Both the position numbers and the translations under genes were made by a program. Source: Cunninghamella blakesleeana (taxonomy: Eukaryota; Mucoromycota; Mucoromycetes; Mucorales; Cunninghamellaceae). From it: 64,000 bases of DNA. Of the stretch, positions 10,003-21,852 are shown piece by piece. The stretch is taken from assembly GCA_017871115.1 (NCBI GenBank), contig JAFCIZ010000008.1, positions 1,532,817 through 1,596,816 on the forward strand, read 5' to 3'. Position 1 is the first letter of the stretch. Every line of letters starts with the position of its first letter. The notes below the pieces were generated by a model that searched no databases, was not told the origin of the DNA, and saw only the letters and a program-made list of their open reading frames with translations.

Positions 10003-11453
10003 TAACTCTATTCTTCTTTTCTTTAAAAAATAGCCTTTCCAAAGGGTATTTCGATACCGCTTAATTTTACAATCCATTATTAAAACTGTAGAGTTGGATT
10101 CTGATGAGTATTATACTTTGAATAAAGCTCAAGATATTATGCATAATATAACCACTCGACTTAATACAACAAAATCAAAATTGGAGGCTGAAAAGAAAAC
10201 AAAATTATTTTTAGAGAGGTTGCAAAGTGATTGGGTAAATATATTTATATGCATATATTATTACTATAACACTTAAAATATGTATATGTACATACATATA
10301 TACATATATACATACATATATACATACATATATACATACATACATGCATACATATATTTATATTTATATATAAATATTTAATTATTTATTTAATAATATA
10401 GGCTATTCCTAAACGCTGGCATAGTACTCTGGGCCCATGTATTTTAATTGGTACCTTGAATATTATACAAGATATAGAAGCAAAAAAAATAAAAAGATAT
10501 GGTTGCGCATTGTTTGGAACGTATATAATTATAGTCAAACCAAAAAAGAAAAAACTATTATATGAACCTAGATTATGGTTTCCCTTACGCATGTTTGAAT
10601 TAAAAGATATTGAAGAATTTGATGGTAAGGAAATAAATTCGGTTAATATATACATATACTGATGACTATGGAAAAGTATATATATATTAATTCGCTTTTT
10701 TATAATGATAATTATGATATAAAATTAGGAATAATTCCATACGCTTGGAAGCTTTATAATGATCAACATACAATAATATTCAGCGCTATGTCTGAACAAG
10801 AAAAACAAATATGGGTGCATGATTTTCGAATTGCTATCAAAGATTCAAAGGCCCAATATGAAACACATTTATGGGACTCACAAAATCGAGGAAACGTTAT
10901 AGAGCAACTATTTGTATCCTCTTTTGATAAAGATGATAATGTTAAGCAACGACAGCAAGATTTATACTCACCGTCATCTTCTCACTTATCATCAAGGTCC
11001 AGCCTTCGTAAAAGTTTAACAAGAAGAAAATCAACGCCATTATTTTTAAATAACAATAATAGTCGTGAAAATAGTCAACCATCAACCGTTCCACTTTCAA
11101 ATATTTTAATAGAAAGTAATATATCATCAGTTCATTTGTGTTCGACATCGTCTGATTTATTGATAGATCCAGTATCTTATCACCATAATATGTATCCCAA
11201 TAGTTCAAAGCATGATTTAACTTCGACAGCAACTTTGTCTCATCATAGTAATATAGCAACAGTAAAACGATCGCAGTCTAGTATGAATGATCTGAGAGGA
11301 TTTTTCCATAGTAATGTTACGGGAAAATGGTCTCAGCACAAGTATAGTCAATACCAATCAAGAAGAATGGCAGTCGATGAAAAATTTGAAGATGTATCTA
11401 GTACTCATCTTTTGACAGCGAGAAGATCTCAAGATAGAAATGGTTTATTTTGA
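8260..11453 (+). CDS. Rho guanine-nucleotide exchange factor (DH-PH, Dbl family)
   Basis: Six exons (8260-9381, 9480-9680, 9767-9952, 10034-10234, 10402-10624, 10729-11453) give 885 residues with phase closing. Residues about 1-350 are Ser/Asn-rich and disordered, including a poly-Asn run. The DH domain (about 354-550) begins KELMETESKYIEDLRILVM and contains the conserved third block PFQRVFRYRLILQ, the usual KPxQRxxxYxLLL of GTPase-binding helix H8. The PH domain (about 570-700) follows directly, ending in the typical amphipathic helix SEQEKQIWVHDF. The C-terminal roughly 185 residues are Ser/Arg-rich with likely phosphosites. Such proteins load GTP on Rho/Cdc42-type GTPases at the membrane to steer polarity and wall growth. 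No BAR, CNH or DEP domain is seen, so it is not a Rom2-type GEF; the target GTPase is unknown. The start chosen is the ATG at 8260 (MTKELDL). Confidence 0.88.
10272..10362. repeat. TACA/TATA short tandem repeat inside RhoGEF intron 4
   Basis: Alternating ATATATACATAC units spanning about 90 bases between the donor at 10235 and acceptor at 10401. A similar pure TA tract sits in intron 3 (about 9968-9999). Confidence 0.8.
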
Positions 11454-11742
11454 TTTATACGAAAATAATAATAATGAATAAGTAATTTTTTAGTATCTGA
11501 TAGATATATACAAAATAAAAATTTTGTTTGAAAAAAGAAACGAGAAAACGTTAAAAAATAAAAAAAATTTGTGATTTAAAAAATTCTATTCTCTTTAAAG
11601 ATGATGGCTGGGTTATTTGATGTTTCATAATAGCTTGGTTTAAAAAAAAACTACCTTTTTTAAAAAAAATAATATTTTTTTTTTTTTTTCGTTTCTTTCC
11701 TTTTCTATTTCCTTGTTATTAAATCGTACCATATAATTAATA

Positions 11743-14700
11743 ATGTCTAGACATCGAGCAGTTAGAAATATAGATCTTGATGGTAATAAAGAATTGAAAA
11801 CGGCAATAAATTTTAAATAAAAGTAGTTGTTGTATTAATTTCTATATATATATATATATTTTTTAAAAATTACAACCTTCAATACTTTTTATTTTTATTT
11901 TTGTATATAGACGTTCTTGACGAAGAACAATATGACGACGAATATGACGAAAATCAATGTAAAAATAAATAACAGTTTAATATATTGAAGGTATATGAAT
12001 GAATAGTATGATAAAATGTTCTTTTTTTTTTTATTTTTTATTTTGCACATATACTTTTCGTGTATTCAAAACTAGTGGATGAATCTCAGTTAACAAATGA
12101 AGATATTATGGCATTGGACGAAGGTTTAGAGTATATATATAGTGTTATTGGCGATCATACACCTTTAACCGATGTAGAAATAAAAGAGGCTTTATGGTAT
12201 TATTATTTTGATAAAGAAGAAACTCTCAATTGGGCATTGGGTATATTTATATTTAAATATGAAAGAGCAATAAAATAAAGAAAAAAAAAAGGTTTAAAGG
12301 CTGGATTTAATATTTACATATATTATTATTATTATTATAGAAAAAATCGAGCAGTTAAAAACAAAAGAAGAAAAGCAAAAGGAAAAAGAGGCTAAAAAAC
12401 AAGCTGCGGCCAAAGGTAAGAACCAAAAAAAAAATAAAATAAAAATAAAAATAGGATATAATAGAATGGTATATACTACTTTGTAATCAAGCATATTTTC
12501 CCTATTTGAACCTTTTTATTATTTATTCTATACCCTTTTTACTTTTTCATATACTTTATCATTTTTTTCCCCTTCCATGGTATTTTGTATGCATTTATAT
12601 ATATATATATATATATATCTGTAATTAATGGGTATATAGTTGTTCAAGGTGTGTATATGTATATATTTATATTTATTTTATCTCTTTATTTTTACAATTT
12701 TTTTTTTTTTTTGATATTATTGCTTATCACTCTTATTATTTATACTACCATAGATAGAAAACCATGTTACAGAAGACCACCAGCGAGAATGTATATGGAT
12801 TCAGTTAGGAATTCAACACCAACCCCATCGCCAATAAATATCACGAATAAAGGGCCATCTTTATCTCAACTTGTTACAAATGGAAAAAATAATGCTACAT
12901 CCAGTTTGTCACAACTTCGTAATAAAATGTCGACAACGTCAACCACATCTAATTCACTAGCCGCTCTATCAGCACAATCAAAAATAAAGCCAACTTCTCT
13001 TTCGGCTTTAGCTTCAAAAACAAAACCATCTTCACTTAGTTCAATAGCCAATAATAATAGTACTAGTAATATTAATAATAATGGTAATAGTGATAGCAAA
13101 CAAAGTACTAGAGGTTCTCTTTTATCATTAGCGCAAAATTCAGCAAATCAACGTAATAAATCAGCTTTACAAAACCTTGTTCAAAGACAACAGAATACAC
13201 CCCCCTCCTCTCCTCTAACCAATTTGACCAACAATAAAACAGTTTCTTTGAATGGATCTAATTTATCAAGCCTTTCGCATCTAGCTACTAGATCGAAACA
13301 ACCTATAAATACCAATAAACTTTCAACTCTTGTATCATCATCACCCTCATCTGCTGCTAGTGGATTGTCCTCTTTATTACCAAAGACAGAAAAAAAAGTG
13401 GATGAACCAAAAATAAAAGAAGAGATGATGGAAAAGAAAGATACGACACCAACGATGAAAGAGGACCAAGAAGAAACTGAAAAAGGAAACGGAAGCACGA
13501 TTGTAGATCAAATGACATCGCTATATAATAAGGATATAGCAGCGAAAACCAATGTAAAAAATCCTTTAATAGCGCCACCATCTTCAGCAGCCATATTTTT
13601 ATTTAAACCTCATGAAAAGATTCAATCCTCATCCTCACTTTCTTCAGATATATTTATGACTTTACCACAAACGCTTGGTCAAGCCTTTTATGATACCATG
13701 TCTACTACTGTAACATCTAAAACAGCAAAATTATTTAATTTCGATGTTCCAAGTCCCGATGATATTGTATTATCTGCTCAAAGTCATCGAAGTGGCCAAG
13801 GAAAAAATTAGATCAATAAATCCATCGTTTTATATACCTTTTTTTTTTTTTTTTTTTTTTTTCTATTTCTTTTTCTTCTATATGCTCTAATTTTTCTTTT
13901 TTCTTTTTCTTTTTATATATACCATTTTATTTATCCATCTGCTTATCATTATATGTATATAATTAATCTTTTTTCTATGTTTCTATCACACTTTTTTTTT
14001 ATTATATATATTTCTATAGCAAAAGTAACACCCAAGGCAACTGCACCATCATTAAAAATGAACAAATCGATTAAAAAAGAAACAAAAGTCATGGACGATG
14101 ATAGCGTAGAATTTTTATCAGATGATGATGATCAATTAGCTCAAGATCTCTCTTTACTAGGATTAAAAGATGATACAAAAAAAACAAGTGTTAAAAAATT
14201 AAAAGAATCTGCTACAAGTACACCTTCTGGTACACCACTTTCAAGTCGTGCTGCTTCACCCCTATCAAAAATACCTACTTCAAAACGTATTGATGTTGTA
14301 GAAGAATATAATAAGCGTTCAACTGAAAAACCAAAATTAAATTTAGTTGTTATAGGTAATCACCATAATGATTATAATAATACCTGAAAAGAAAAGGAAA
14401 AGAGTATTTACATTTACTGATCGTTATTCTTATTTTTATTTTATTATTAGGCCATGTAGATGCTGGAAAATCAACGTTAATGGGGCATTTGTTATATGAT
14501 CTTGGTAATGTAAACGAACGTACTATGCGAAAGTATCAAAAAGATTCTCAAGAAATTGGAAAAGGTTCATTTGCTTATGCCTGGGTTTTAGATGAAACTG
14601 ATGAAGAGCGTGAAAGGTAAATCAAATAATTATAATAATAATAATTAAATCAACGATAATAAAACAAGATAAAAAAAAAAAAAGCAAGTAATTAAACAAA

Positions 14701-16328
14701 TAGCATTATATATATATATATAGAGGTGTAACTATTGATATTGCTATGAATCATTTTGAAACACCTAATCGTCAATTCACATTATTGGATGCACCTGGTC
14801 ATCGAGATTTTATTCCTAATATGATATCTGGTACTTCTCAAGCTGATGCTTCCATACTTGTTGTTGATGCAGCTACTGGAGGATTTGAATCTGGGTTTGA
14901 TGCTAATGGTCAAACAAAAGAACATGCTTTATTAGCAAGAAGTCTTGGTGTAAAACAATTAGTTGTTGCTGTTAATAAGCTGGATGTGGTAAAATATATA
15001 TATATAAAAGTATTAGTATTTTTTATAAATGTATAATTAATTTATTCATGATTATTTTATTATTAGATGGAATGGGACCAAGGTCGATTTGATGAAATTG
15101 TTAACAAATTAAGTGTCTTTTTATTACAAGCTGGATATAAAAAAAATGACTTGACATATGTACCAGTATCAGGGTTAACAGGGGAAAATTTAATAAGCCC
15201 ATCACAAGATAAACGATTAACACAATGGTATCATGGTCCAAGCCTTTTAGAAGCGATCGACTCAATCCAACCACCTACACGATTAATCAATAAGCCATTC
15301 CGTATGGGTGTCACTGATTTCTTTAAAGGAGGGTTTACTAGTAGTGGAGGTATCTCTGTTGGTGGATCCATTGACTCTGGAACAATTCAAATCGGAGAGC
15401 AGGTTATGGTGGTTCCTGGTAATGAAGTAGGTATTGTCAAATCTATTCAAGCCAATGAAGAAAATGTAGCGTGGGGTGCAGCTGGGGATTCTATATTAAT
15501 GACAATACTGGGTTTAGATCTTTTAAATTTAAAGTAAAAAAAAAAAAAAAGTTTATTCTCTTTTCCTAAAATTGAAAAATGTCTTTTTATGGGTTTATTT
15601 CTAACAAATATATATATATAAATATATATTTAAAATAATGTAGTACAGGAAGTGTTTTGTGTAATCCTCTTGAACCAGTGCCAGTGACAACCACTTTTAC
15701 CGCCCAAATTGTTGTTTTTGATATTAAAATCCCAATAACTTCTGGATTTCCGGTAATTATATATATATAATTATATATATATATATATAAAAGGAAATTA
15801 AATAGAAGGAAAAGAAAAAAATAAATAAAAAAAAGCAATACTAAACTAAACTATATATATATCATATTTTATTTTTTATTTTTAAATAGGTAATTCTTCA
15901 CCATCAAAGTTTAAATGAACCTGCATCTATTATTAAATTAATAAGTACTTTGGATAAATCTACTGGTGAAGTTATAAAAAGAAATCCAAGGTAAAAAGAA
16001 TGAAAGTCTAGACTTGAATACATACTTGATTTTCTCTAATAATAATATATACTCTTTTTTTAGACATTTATCAAAAGGTGCCACTGCCAAGGTAAAAATT
16101 CAATTAAGTCACCGACCTATTCCGCTTGAAACTTTTAAAGATAACAAGCAATTGGGACGTATTATGTTAAGAAAAGGAGGAGAAACAGTAGCTGCTGGTG
16201 TAGTAGATGAGGTAAATAACATTATATGACTATTTTTTTTTTCTTTTTTTTTTTTTTTCTTTTCATTTTATTTACATATAAATATAATTTTTTTTTTTTT
16301 TAAATAGATTTTAACTTTTGGATCATAA
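11743..16328 (+). CDS. HBS1: HBS1-like ribosome rescue GTPase
   Basis: Thirteen exons give about 992 residues with phase closing: 11743-11782, 11911-11958, 12076-12240, 12341-12415, 12754-13791, 14020-14355, 14451-14616, 14724-14988, 15067-15533, 15644-15752, 15890-15990, 16064-16211, 16308-16328. The N-terminus [14 protein letters not shown] is the hallmark of fungal Hbs1. A small helical N-domain (about 40-95) ends [18 protein letters not shown] long Ser-rich linker is encoded by exon 5. The translational GTPase domain starts near 568 with GHVDAGKST (G1), then DAPGHRD (G3) and NKLD (G4), followed by two eEF1A-like beta-barrels. Hbs1-GTP with Dom34/Pelota splits stalled ribosomes in no-go and non-stop decay. 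The exon 5 donor is weak (A|GTGGCC); see findings. No other doubt about identity. Confidence 0.93.
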
Positions 16329-16448
16329 ATAATGAAGATATAGGATTATATATTATCCAAATATAGTATTTTAACCCCTTTTTACACACATCTATATATT
16401 ACATATGTATTCACTTTGAATGAAGCGACCTAAAAATAATAACAATAA

Positions 16449-16479
<31 letters not shown>

Positions 16480-17108
16480 TAACTAATAGTAAAAATAAAT
16501 GGTATATATAATTATAATTATAATTATAATTATAGTAATTAGCTTTTTTTTATTCCTTGGTATTATATCGTTATATATTCTAATTTTCTTTAATAGTAAT
16601 CTATAATGATGAATATATCTAAGTGAAGAAATCGCCCAAACTTTTACCAACTACTTAGCATACTTTTTGTATGTTGTGAAACAACAAGATAATAATGTAA
16701 TTCTCGGGATTCCTTTTCCAAATTTGTTAATCGACCTATTTGTTTTATTTTTTTTTTCCTTTCTCCCCTTATTTATATATATATAAAACGTACCAATTTA
16801 TATATTAATAAATTGATGTTTGTATATTTGCTTATTATAATTTGTTTAAAACCGTAATTAGCACTGACTATGAATTTTTAATTTTTTTTTAAAAAGCAGT
16901 AAAAAGAAGAGTTGATCGACCTATGAAATAGATATAATGTAGTACAAAACCATCTGTAGAAAAGTCATTCTATTCTAAAAGTTATTTGACATGCTTTTTC
17001 TTAAAAAAAAAGTCCAATTTTTTTTAATTTCAATTATTTTTTTTATTTCCTTTTCCTTTTCCCTTTCCTTTTCTTTTGTTTTTATTCTCTCTTCCGCTCT
17101 TTAATAAT

Positions 17109-17144
<36 letters not shown>

Positions 17145-17267
17145 GTATATTCATACACATATATTATTATATATATATATATATATATACATACATACAT
17201 ATATACATATATACATACATACGTACATACCTACATACATACACACACACACACACAAATAAATATA
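16329..17267. other. Intergenic with microsatellites
   Basis: Between HBS1 and the glycosyltransferase. It contains an AAT trinucleotide tract (about 16445-16480), an ATAATT tract (16505-16535) and, immediately before the next ATG, the TA/CATA/CA tracts listed separately. No gene seen. Confidence 0.7.
17106..17259. repeat. Compound TA / CATA / CA microsatellite
   Basis: A 150-base block of (TA)n, (TACA)n and (CA)n ends eight bases before the ATG at 17268 of the glycosyltransferase. It must lie in the 5' leader or core promoter of that gene. Having no stops, it keeps the upstream frame open, but this should not be read as coding. Confidence 0.9.
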
Positions 17268-19040
17268 ATGATATTTCAATCAAGTTCAAGGTCAATAAAA
17301 CGGCAACGATTACTAAAAAAAGCATTAATAACCTGCTTTATCACATCCTTCATCTTCATTATCTATTTAAATAAAACAGAAATTGGAGCCGAAGTCCAAC
17401 CAGTCAATACCTCATCTTCTCCTCTCCTATCACATAATAATATACATCATGATAAATATCATCTACAACAACAGCAACAACATCATTATACAGAAAAACA
17501 ACATGAAGTTGCTGTACCTAGAAAAGCTTTGTTAGAGTCCATGAGAAAGGCAAGACAGGAACGTTTATCACGTTATTCGCAAGAAAATGAAGCCACACAG
17601 TCAGCTAATACAATATCTGTAGAAGAAAAAGAAGTAATAAATGAAGGACAAGAAGTAGAGGTAGAAGAAGAAACAATCATACCCACAAAAGAAGAATTAA
17701 AACAACAGCAGCAAAAGGAGTCTATACCAATTCAAGACATATCGTCGGCCGATGAAGACAAGGTATATAAAAAGGAAAGTGATAATAAATATTTACCAAG
17801 CGGCGATGGGAAAGATGTAGATGAAAAATACATCTCGTATCTACCCCATTCTGGGTTCCATAATCAGCGAATAGCTATGGTGAATGCTATCATGCTCGCT
17901 CATCGGCTCAACCGTACGCTTTTATTACCACCTGTTAAATTGGGAGCCCCTATTCATTGGCGTAAACACGATTCGCTAGAATCTTATCATCGAAGACTAT
18001 CAAAGGCCAACTTGGCTCATTGTCGGCTTTATTTAGTGCAAGATGAAGGAACTAATAGCAATAATAATAGAAAAAATGCACCTTCATCATGCCAACAATC
18101 ATTTAAATACACTAGTTTACGTTGGGATCGATTATTTTCTTTGGAAGGGATTAAGCAAAAAGTGCGAATTCGATATAGGGATGATTATGATCGACATTAT
18201 TTAGAAACAAAATTCGGAATCACTAAGGCTAATACTTATTTTATCAAAGATGAATTGTTGTATGATTATCGCATCATTGAAAATAATTTGGGTGGGTTAC
18301 ATAAATATCAGCGAATCATTAAAGTAGAAGACTTGGATTTAAGAAATGAACGATTGATCAGTTTTGGATCATTGTTTGGCAATGGGCGAATGATCTTGCA
18401 AGACAAATCTTTATTGACTTATTTAAATCAACAGTTTATTTTCGATAAAAATACTCTGCCTGATTTATTTGATGAAATGGATCGTATGTTGTCCATCCTT
18501 GGTGGCCCATTGTCTTATGTCTCTATTCATGCTCGTACTGGGGATAGTATTTTTGAACGGTTTGCGCCTCAAGTCATGGAAAAGTTATGGAAAGATCTAA
18601 ATCCTTATTTACCGGTTTTAGAACAATCCAAGTATTTGCAGCAGCAACAGGTAGATCCTTCTTATAAATGTTATGAAGCCCCCCCTTCCAATCCAATATT
18701 GGGTCCTGCTATTGATTGGGAACAGAAAAAAGTCATCAATCAACGAAGCCTTGTAATGTTTATGGCAACCGATAGTATGAATCCCCGAGAAAATGATTTA
18801 TTTAAAAATATTTATCAACATTTCCCTTGTGTTGTTACGTTAAATGATTTATTTGATTTCAAAGCCTCACCTTTATCTACAATGATTAACCCCGAAGATG
18901 GTATCAATTATGGTAAGTTCTTAATTCCTTTTTTGGATGGTTTAATGGCAAGTCGTGGTCAAACGTTTAATGGTTCAATGTGGAGTACTTTTAGTAAATA
19001 CATTGAATATTTACATGATGCCTTTTTATCATCATCATAA
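17268..19040 (+). CDS. Type II membrane O-fucosyltransferase-like protein
   Basis: A single exon of 590 residues. The start at 17268 (MIFQSSSRSIKRQR) is chosen over the in-frame upstream extension because that extension is microsatellite. A short basic cytosolic tail is followed by one transmembrane helix (about 19-35, ALITCFITSFIFIIYL), typical of Golgi type II enzymes. Then comes a Gln/Glu-rich stem (about 50-180). The luminal domain opens with YLPHSGFHNQRIAMVNAIML and NRTLLLPPVKLG; the GFxNQR motif matches the nucleotide-sugar binding start of GDP-fucose protein O-fucosyltransferases. A later SIHARTGDSIF segment resembles the family's HxRxGD motif. A large Mucoromycota/Basidiomycota family of unknown acceptor has this layout. 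The fucosyltransferase assignment is by motif only. Confidence 0.6.
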   Translation: MIFQSSSRSIKRQRLLKKALITCFITSFIFIIYLNKTEIGAEVQPVNTSSSPLLSHNNIHHDKYHLQQQQQHHYTEKQHEVAVPRKALLESMRKARQERLSRYSQENEATQSANTISVEEKEVINEGQEVEVEEETIIPTKEELKQQQQKESIPIQDISSADEDKVYKKESDNKYLPSGDGKDVDEKYISYLPHSGFHNQRIAMVNAIMLAHRLNRTLLLPPVKLGAPIHWRKHDSLESYHRRLSKANLAHCRLYLVQDEGTNSNNNRKNAPSSCQQSFKYTSLRWDRLFSLEGIKQKVRIRYRDDYDRHYLETKFGITKANTYFIKDELLYDYRIIENNLGGLHKYQRIIKVEDLDLRNERLISFGSLFGNGRMILQDKSLLTYLNQQFIFDKNTLPDLFDEMDRMLSILGGPLSYVSIHARTGDSIFERFAPQVMEKLWKDLNPYLPVLEQSKYLQQQQVDPSYKCYEAPPSNPILGPAIDWEQKKVINQRSLVMFMATDSMNPRENDLFKNIYQHFPCVVTLNDLFDFKASPLSTMINPEDGINYGKFLIPFLDGLMASRGQTFNGSMWSTFSKYIEYLHDAFLSSS

Positions 19041-19051
19041 ATATATTATTC

Positions 19052-19095
<44 letters not shown>

Positions 19096-19553
19096 CATTT
19101 TTATATCATCTTTTATCATATTTCTCATTTTTTGTATTATATAAAAAAAAACAAAACAAAAAAACACTCTCCTTCTTTTCATTCTATAATAATAATAATA
19201 ATAATAATCTTTTTTTTTTTTTAATAAATATATATATACATATATTCATACAACAATGGATTAATATAATAATTAAATATGTAATTATTACTTTTTGACA
19301 TAATCAACTAAATTTACATTTTTGCTACTATTTTAATCACATCGTTACCAATTTTGGGGTACCTAGGCTCAGAGTCTCTCTTTTTTTTTTTTATGCACCA
19401 CATGATTCCTCATTAGTTTCAAATAAAAAGCCACACTCATCATGCTTTGCCCCTTCTCTCTCTTTCTCTCACTCTTTACTATTATTTTCTTTTTCTTTAT
19501 TTCTTTTATATTATCTATTTATTAAATGAACTTGTAGTTACCTACTTAAAATA
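19041..19553. other. Intergenic, TA and AAT tracts
   Basis: Contains a (TA)n tract at about 19058-19090, an AAT tract at 19187-19209 and a pyrimidine-rich promoter-like stretch (CTCTCTCTTTCTC near 19453) before the kinase ATG. No gene. Confidence 0.6.
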
Positions 19554-21805
19554 ATGGGAATTCAACAAAGTCATCCTGAAGAAGAGGTGATGGAAAAGGA
19601 TCAGCTCCATCATAAAGGTAATATATATAGATATATAATATATATATAGATATATAATTTCACTTTCTTAATATATCTATATTTATTTATCAAACTATTT
19701 AGTGAATATTAACGATTTTGAAACTGTTAGAGTACTTGGTAAAGGTGCTTTTGGCAAAGTAATATACCTTTTTTCATATAAATATCAATAATATTCATTT
19801 TTTTAAATTATTAATAAAAATTCCTAATACTAATTTATATCTGCTTTACTTGTTTATATATTATAGGTACGTATGGTTAAACATATCAAAAAGCAAGATA
19901 GTTACGCTTTAAAAATAATATCAAAAGGGCATTGTATCAAAACCAACAAAACCAAATATGTATTAAGAGAAAGAAACTTTTTGGAACAAGTGGATCATCC
20001 TTTAATATGCAATCTTCGATATGCTTTTCAAGATGAACTCTGCCTTTATATGGTGATGGATTTGAAACTTGGAGGTGATTTACGTTTTTATCTTCATAAA
20101 CACGGTTGCCTAAGTGAACGTTTGACTCGTTTTTGGTTATCTGAATTAATCTGTGCTGTCAAATATTTACACTTGAAAGGGATTATGCATAGGTAAAACT
20201 AAAATAAATAATAAATAAATAAATTTTTATATATAAATAAATATGATAATCTTATATATTATTATAATATATATTATAGAGATATTAAACCTGAAAATAT
20301 CTTGTTTGATTTAAATGGCCATCTTCACCTTACAGATTTTAATATAGCTACTTTTATACCTAAAGATAACCATTTGCTTACTTCTCAATGTGGAACTTTA
20401 AGTTATTTTGGTAAGGGAAAAAAAAATGGGCGTTTTTTTTTTTACATGTTGTGTTACAAATACTTGGATTTTTTTTAATGTATTTCCTTTTTCTACTCTT
20501 TTTATTTTATTTTTATCAGCACCTGAAATGATAAATGGACATGGGTATAATGAAAGTATTGATTGGTGGTGTATTGGATTAATATTTTATGAATGTATTT
20601 TTGGAAAGGTAATTAAACTATATATATTTTATTATACCATCCTTTTTATTATTTATTTATTTATTTATTTATTTTTGTGTATTTTTAGAGACCATGGCGA
20701 GAGTATGAAGGAAAAAATAGTATTTTAAGTCAAATTAAAAAGGGTAATATATCCTATTCTCACTATGATAAGAGTCTGTCAAAAGAATGTATATCTGCCA
20801 TGCAAGAGGTAATAAGAATGATAATGATAATTTAGATTTACCCATTCTAATACATATGCATATATACAGTTCTTAGAAATAGATCCCTCATATCGTTTAG
20901 GACATAATAAAAAAGGCTGGAACCGTTTATTACAACACTCTTTTTTTAATGACATTCAATGGAAAGAAATAAATATGAAACAGGGCATTCCACCTATTCA
21001 TTCAATGTTAGATCATCATCATCAACAACATAATATTTTAACTATTCATGATAAACTCTCAACTATGGTTATCCAATCTTCTAATGTATCAAAGCCACTG
21101 TATCAAAATGTCATTCTCTCCTCTTCCTCATCTATTACTGCATTATCAATATCATTAGCATCTTCATCATCATCATCACCGGCATCATTATCACAACAAA
21201 AAGAATCATCCTGTACAAAATTAAATCATTATATCATACCAGAACCAAAATTACAAGCTGATGATGAAGAAGAAAATGATAAGCAACAATATCAGCACGA
21301 ATATAACGACATTCTTTTAAACGAACAATATCATGAGCAATTGAATTTTTTAGAATCTTCTTTTTTATTTTTTGATTGGACAATATATGATGAATACCAA
21401 GGATTTTTAGACAAAGATACTTTTTGTGTAGGATCTCCCCCTCCTTGGGTAAAACCTGCTTTTAATAATGCAAATAATGGTCGTTTATTACCAATGCCAA
21501 CAATATGTACTAATCGTACTACCACTCAGGAAAATGATGATCATCGGTTAAAATCTACTTCGACAATAGATTCATTGTCACCAGTAACACCTACTTTTTT
21601 TAATAATAATAATAACAATAATGGCTATGATGATTCCCTTTTTGATATACATGATTCTTCTCATCTTCACGATCAACTTTATCAACATCACCATAACCCT
21701 TGTCTTCAACAAACTAATAATGGAAAAAAATTAAAAAGAAGGTCTGGTACTAAATATTTTAATGAAAGACGTGATTGGGAAAGAAGAAAAAGTTTATTAA
21801 TTTAA
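19554..21805 (+). CDS. Serine/threonine kinase, YANK/STK32-like (AGC group)
   Basis: Seven exons (19554-19617, 19703-19758, 19867-20192, 20280-20410, 20520-20608, 20689-20808, 20870-21805) give 573 residues. The N-terminus MGIQQS fits an N-myristoylation site, as in vertebrate STK32 kinases. The kinase domain (about 23-270) has a glycine loop [12 protein letters not shown] lysine, HRDIKPEN catalytic loop and APE motif. The magnesium motif reads DFN instead of DFG, which is characteristic of YANK kinases. [12 protein letters not shown] and a [10 protein letters not shown] segment also match that family. The C-terminal half is Ser-, His- and Asn-rich and disordered. Function of these membrane-linked kinases is poorly known. 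Every intron is GT-AG and most splice joins fall in conserved motifs. Confidence 0.88.
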
Positions 21806-21812
21806 ATATATC

Positions 21813-21852
<40 letters not shown>

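Noticed and set aside
13181..13581. Minus-strand frames inside HBS1 exon 5
   Set aside because: Antisense shadows of Ser/Thr-rich coding sequence.
17106..17267. Upstream in-frame extension of the glycosyltransferase
   Set aside because: Encoded entirely by microsatellite; the membrane-anchor layout is complete from the ATG at 17268.
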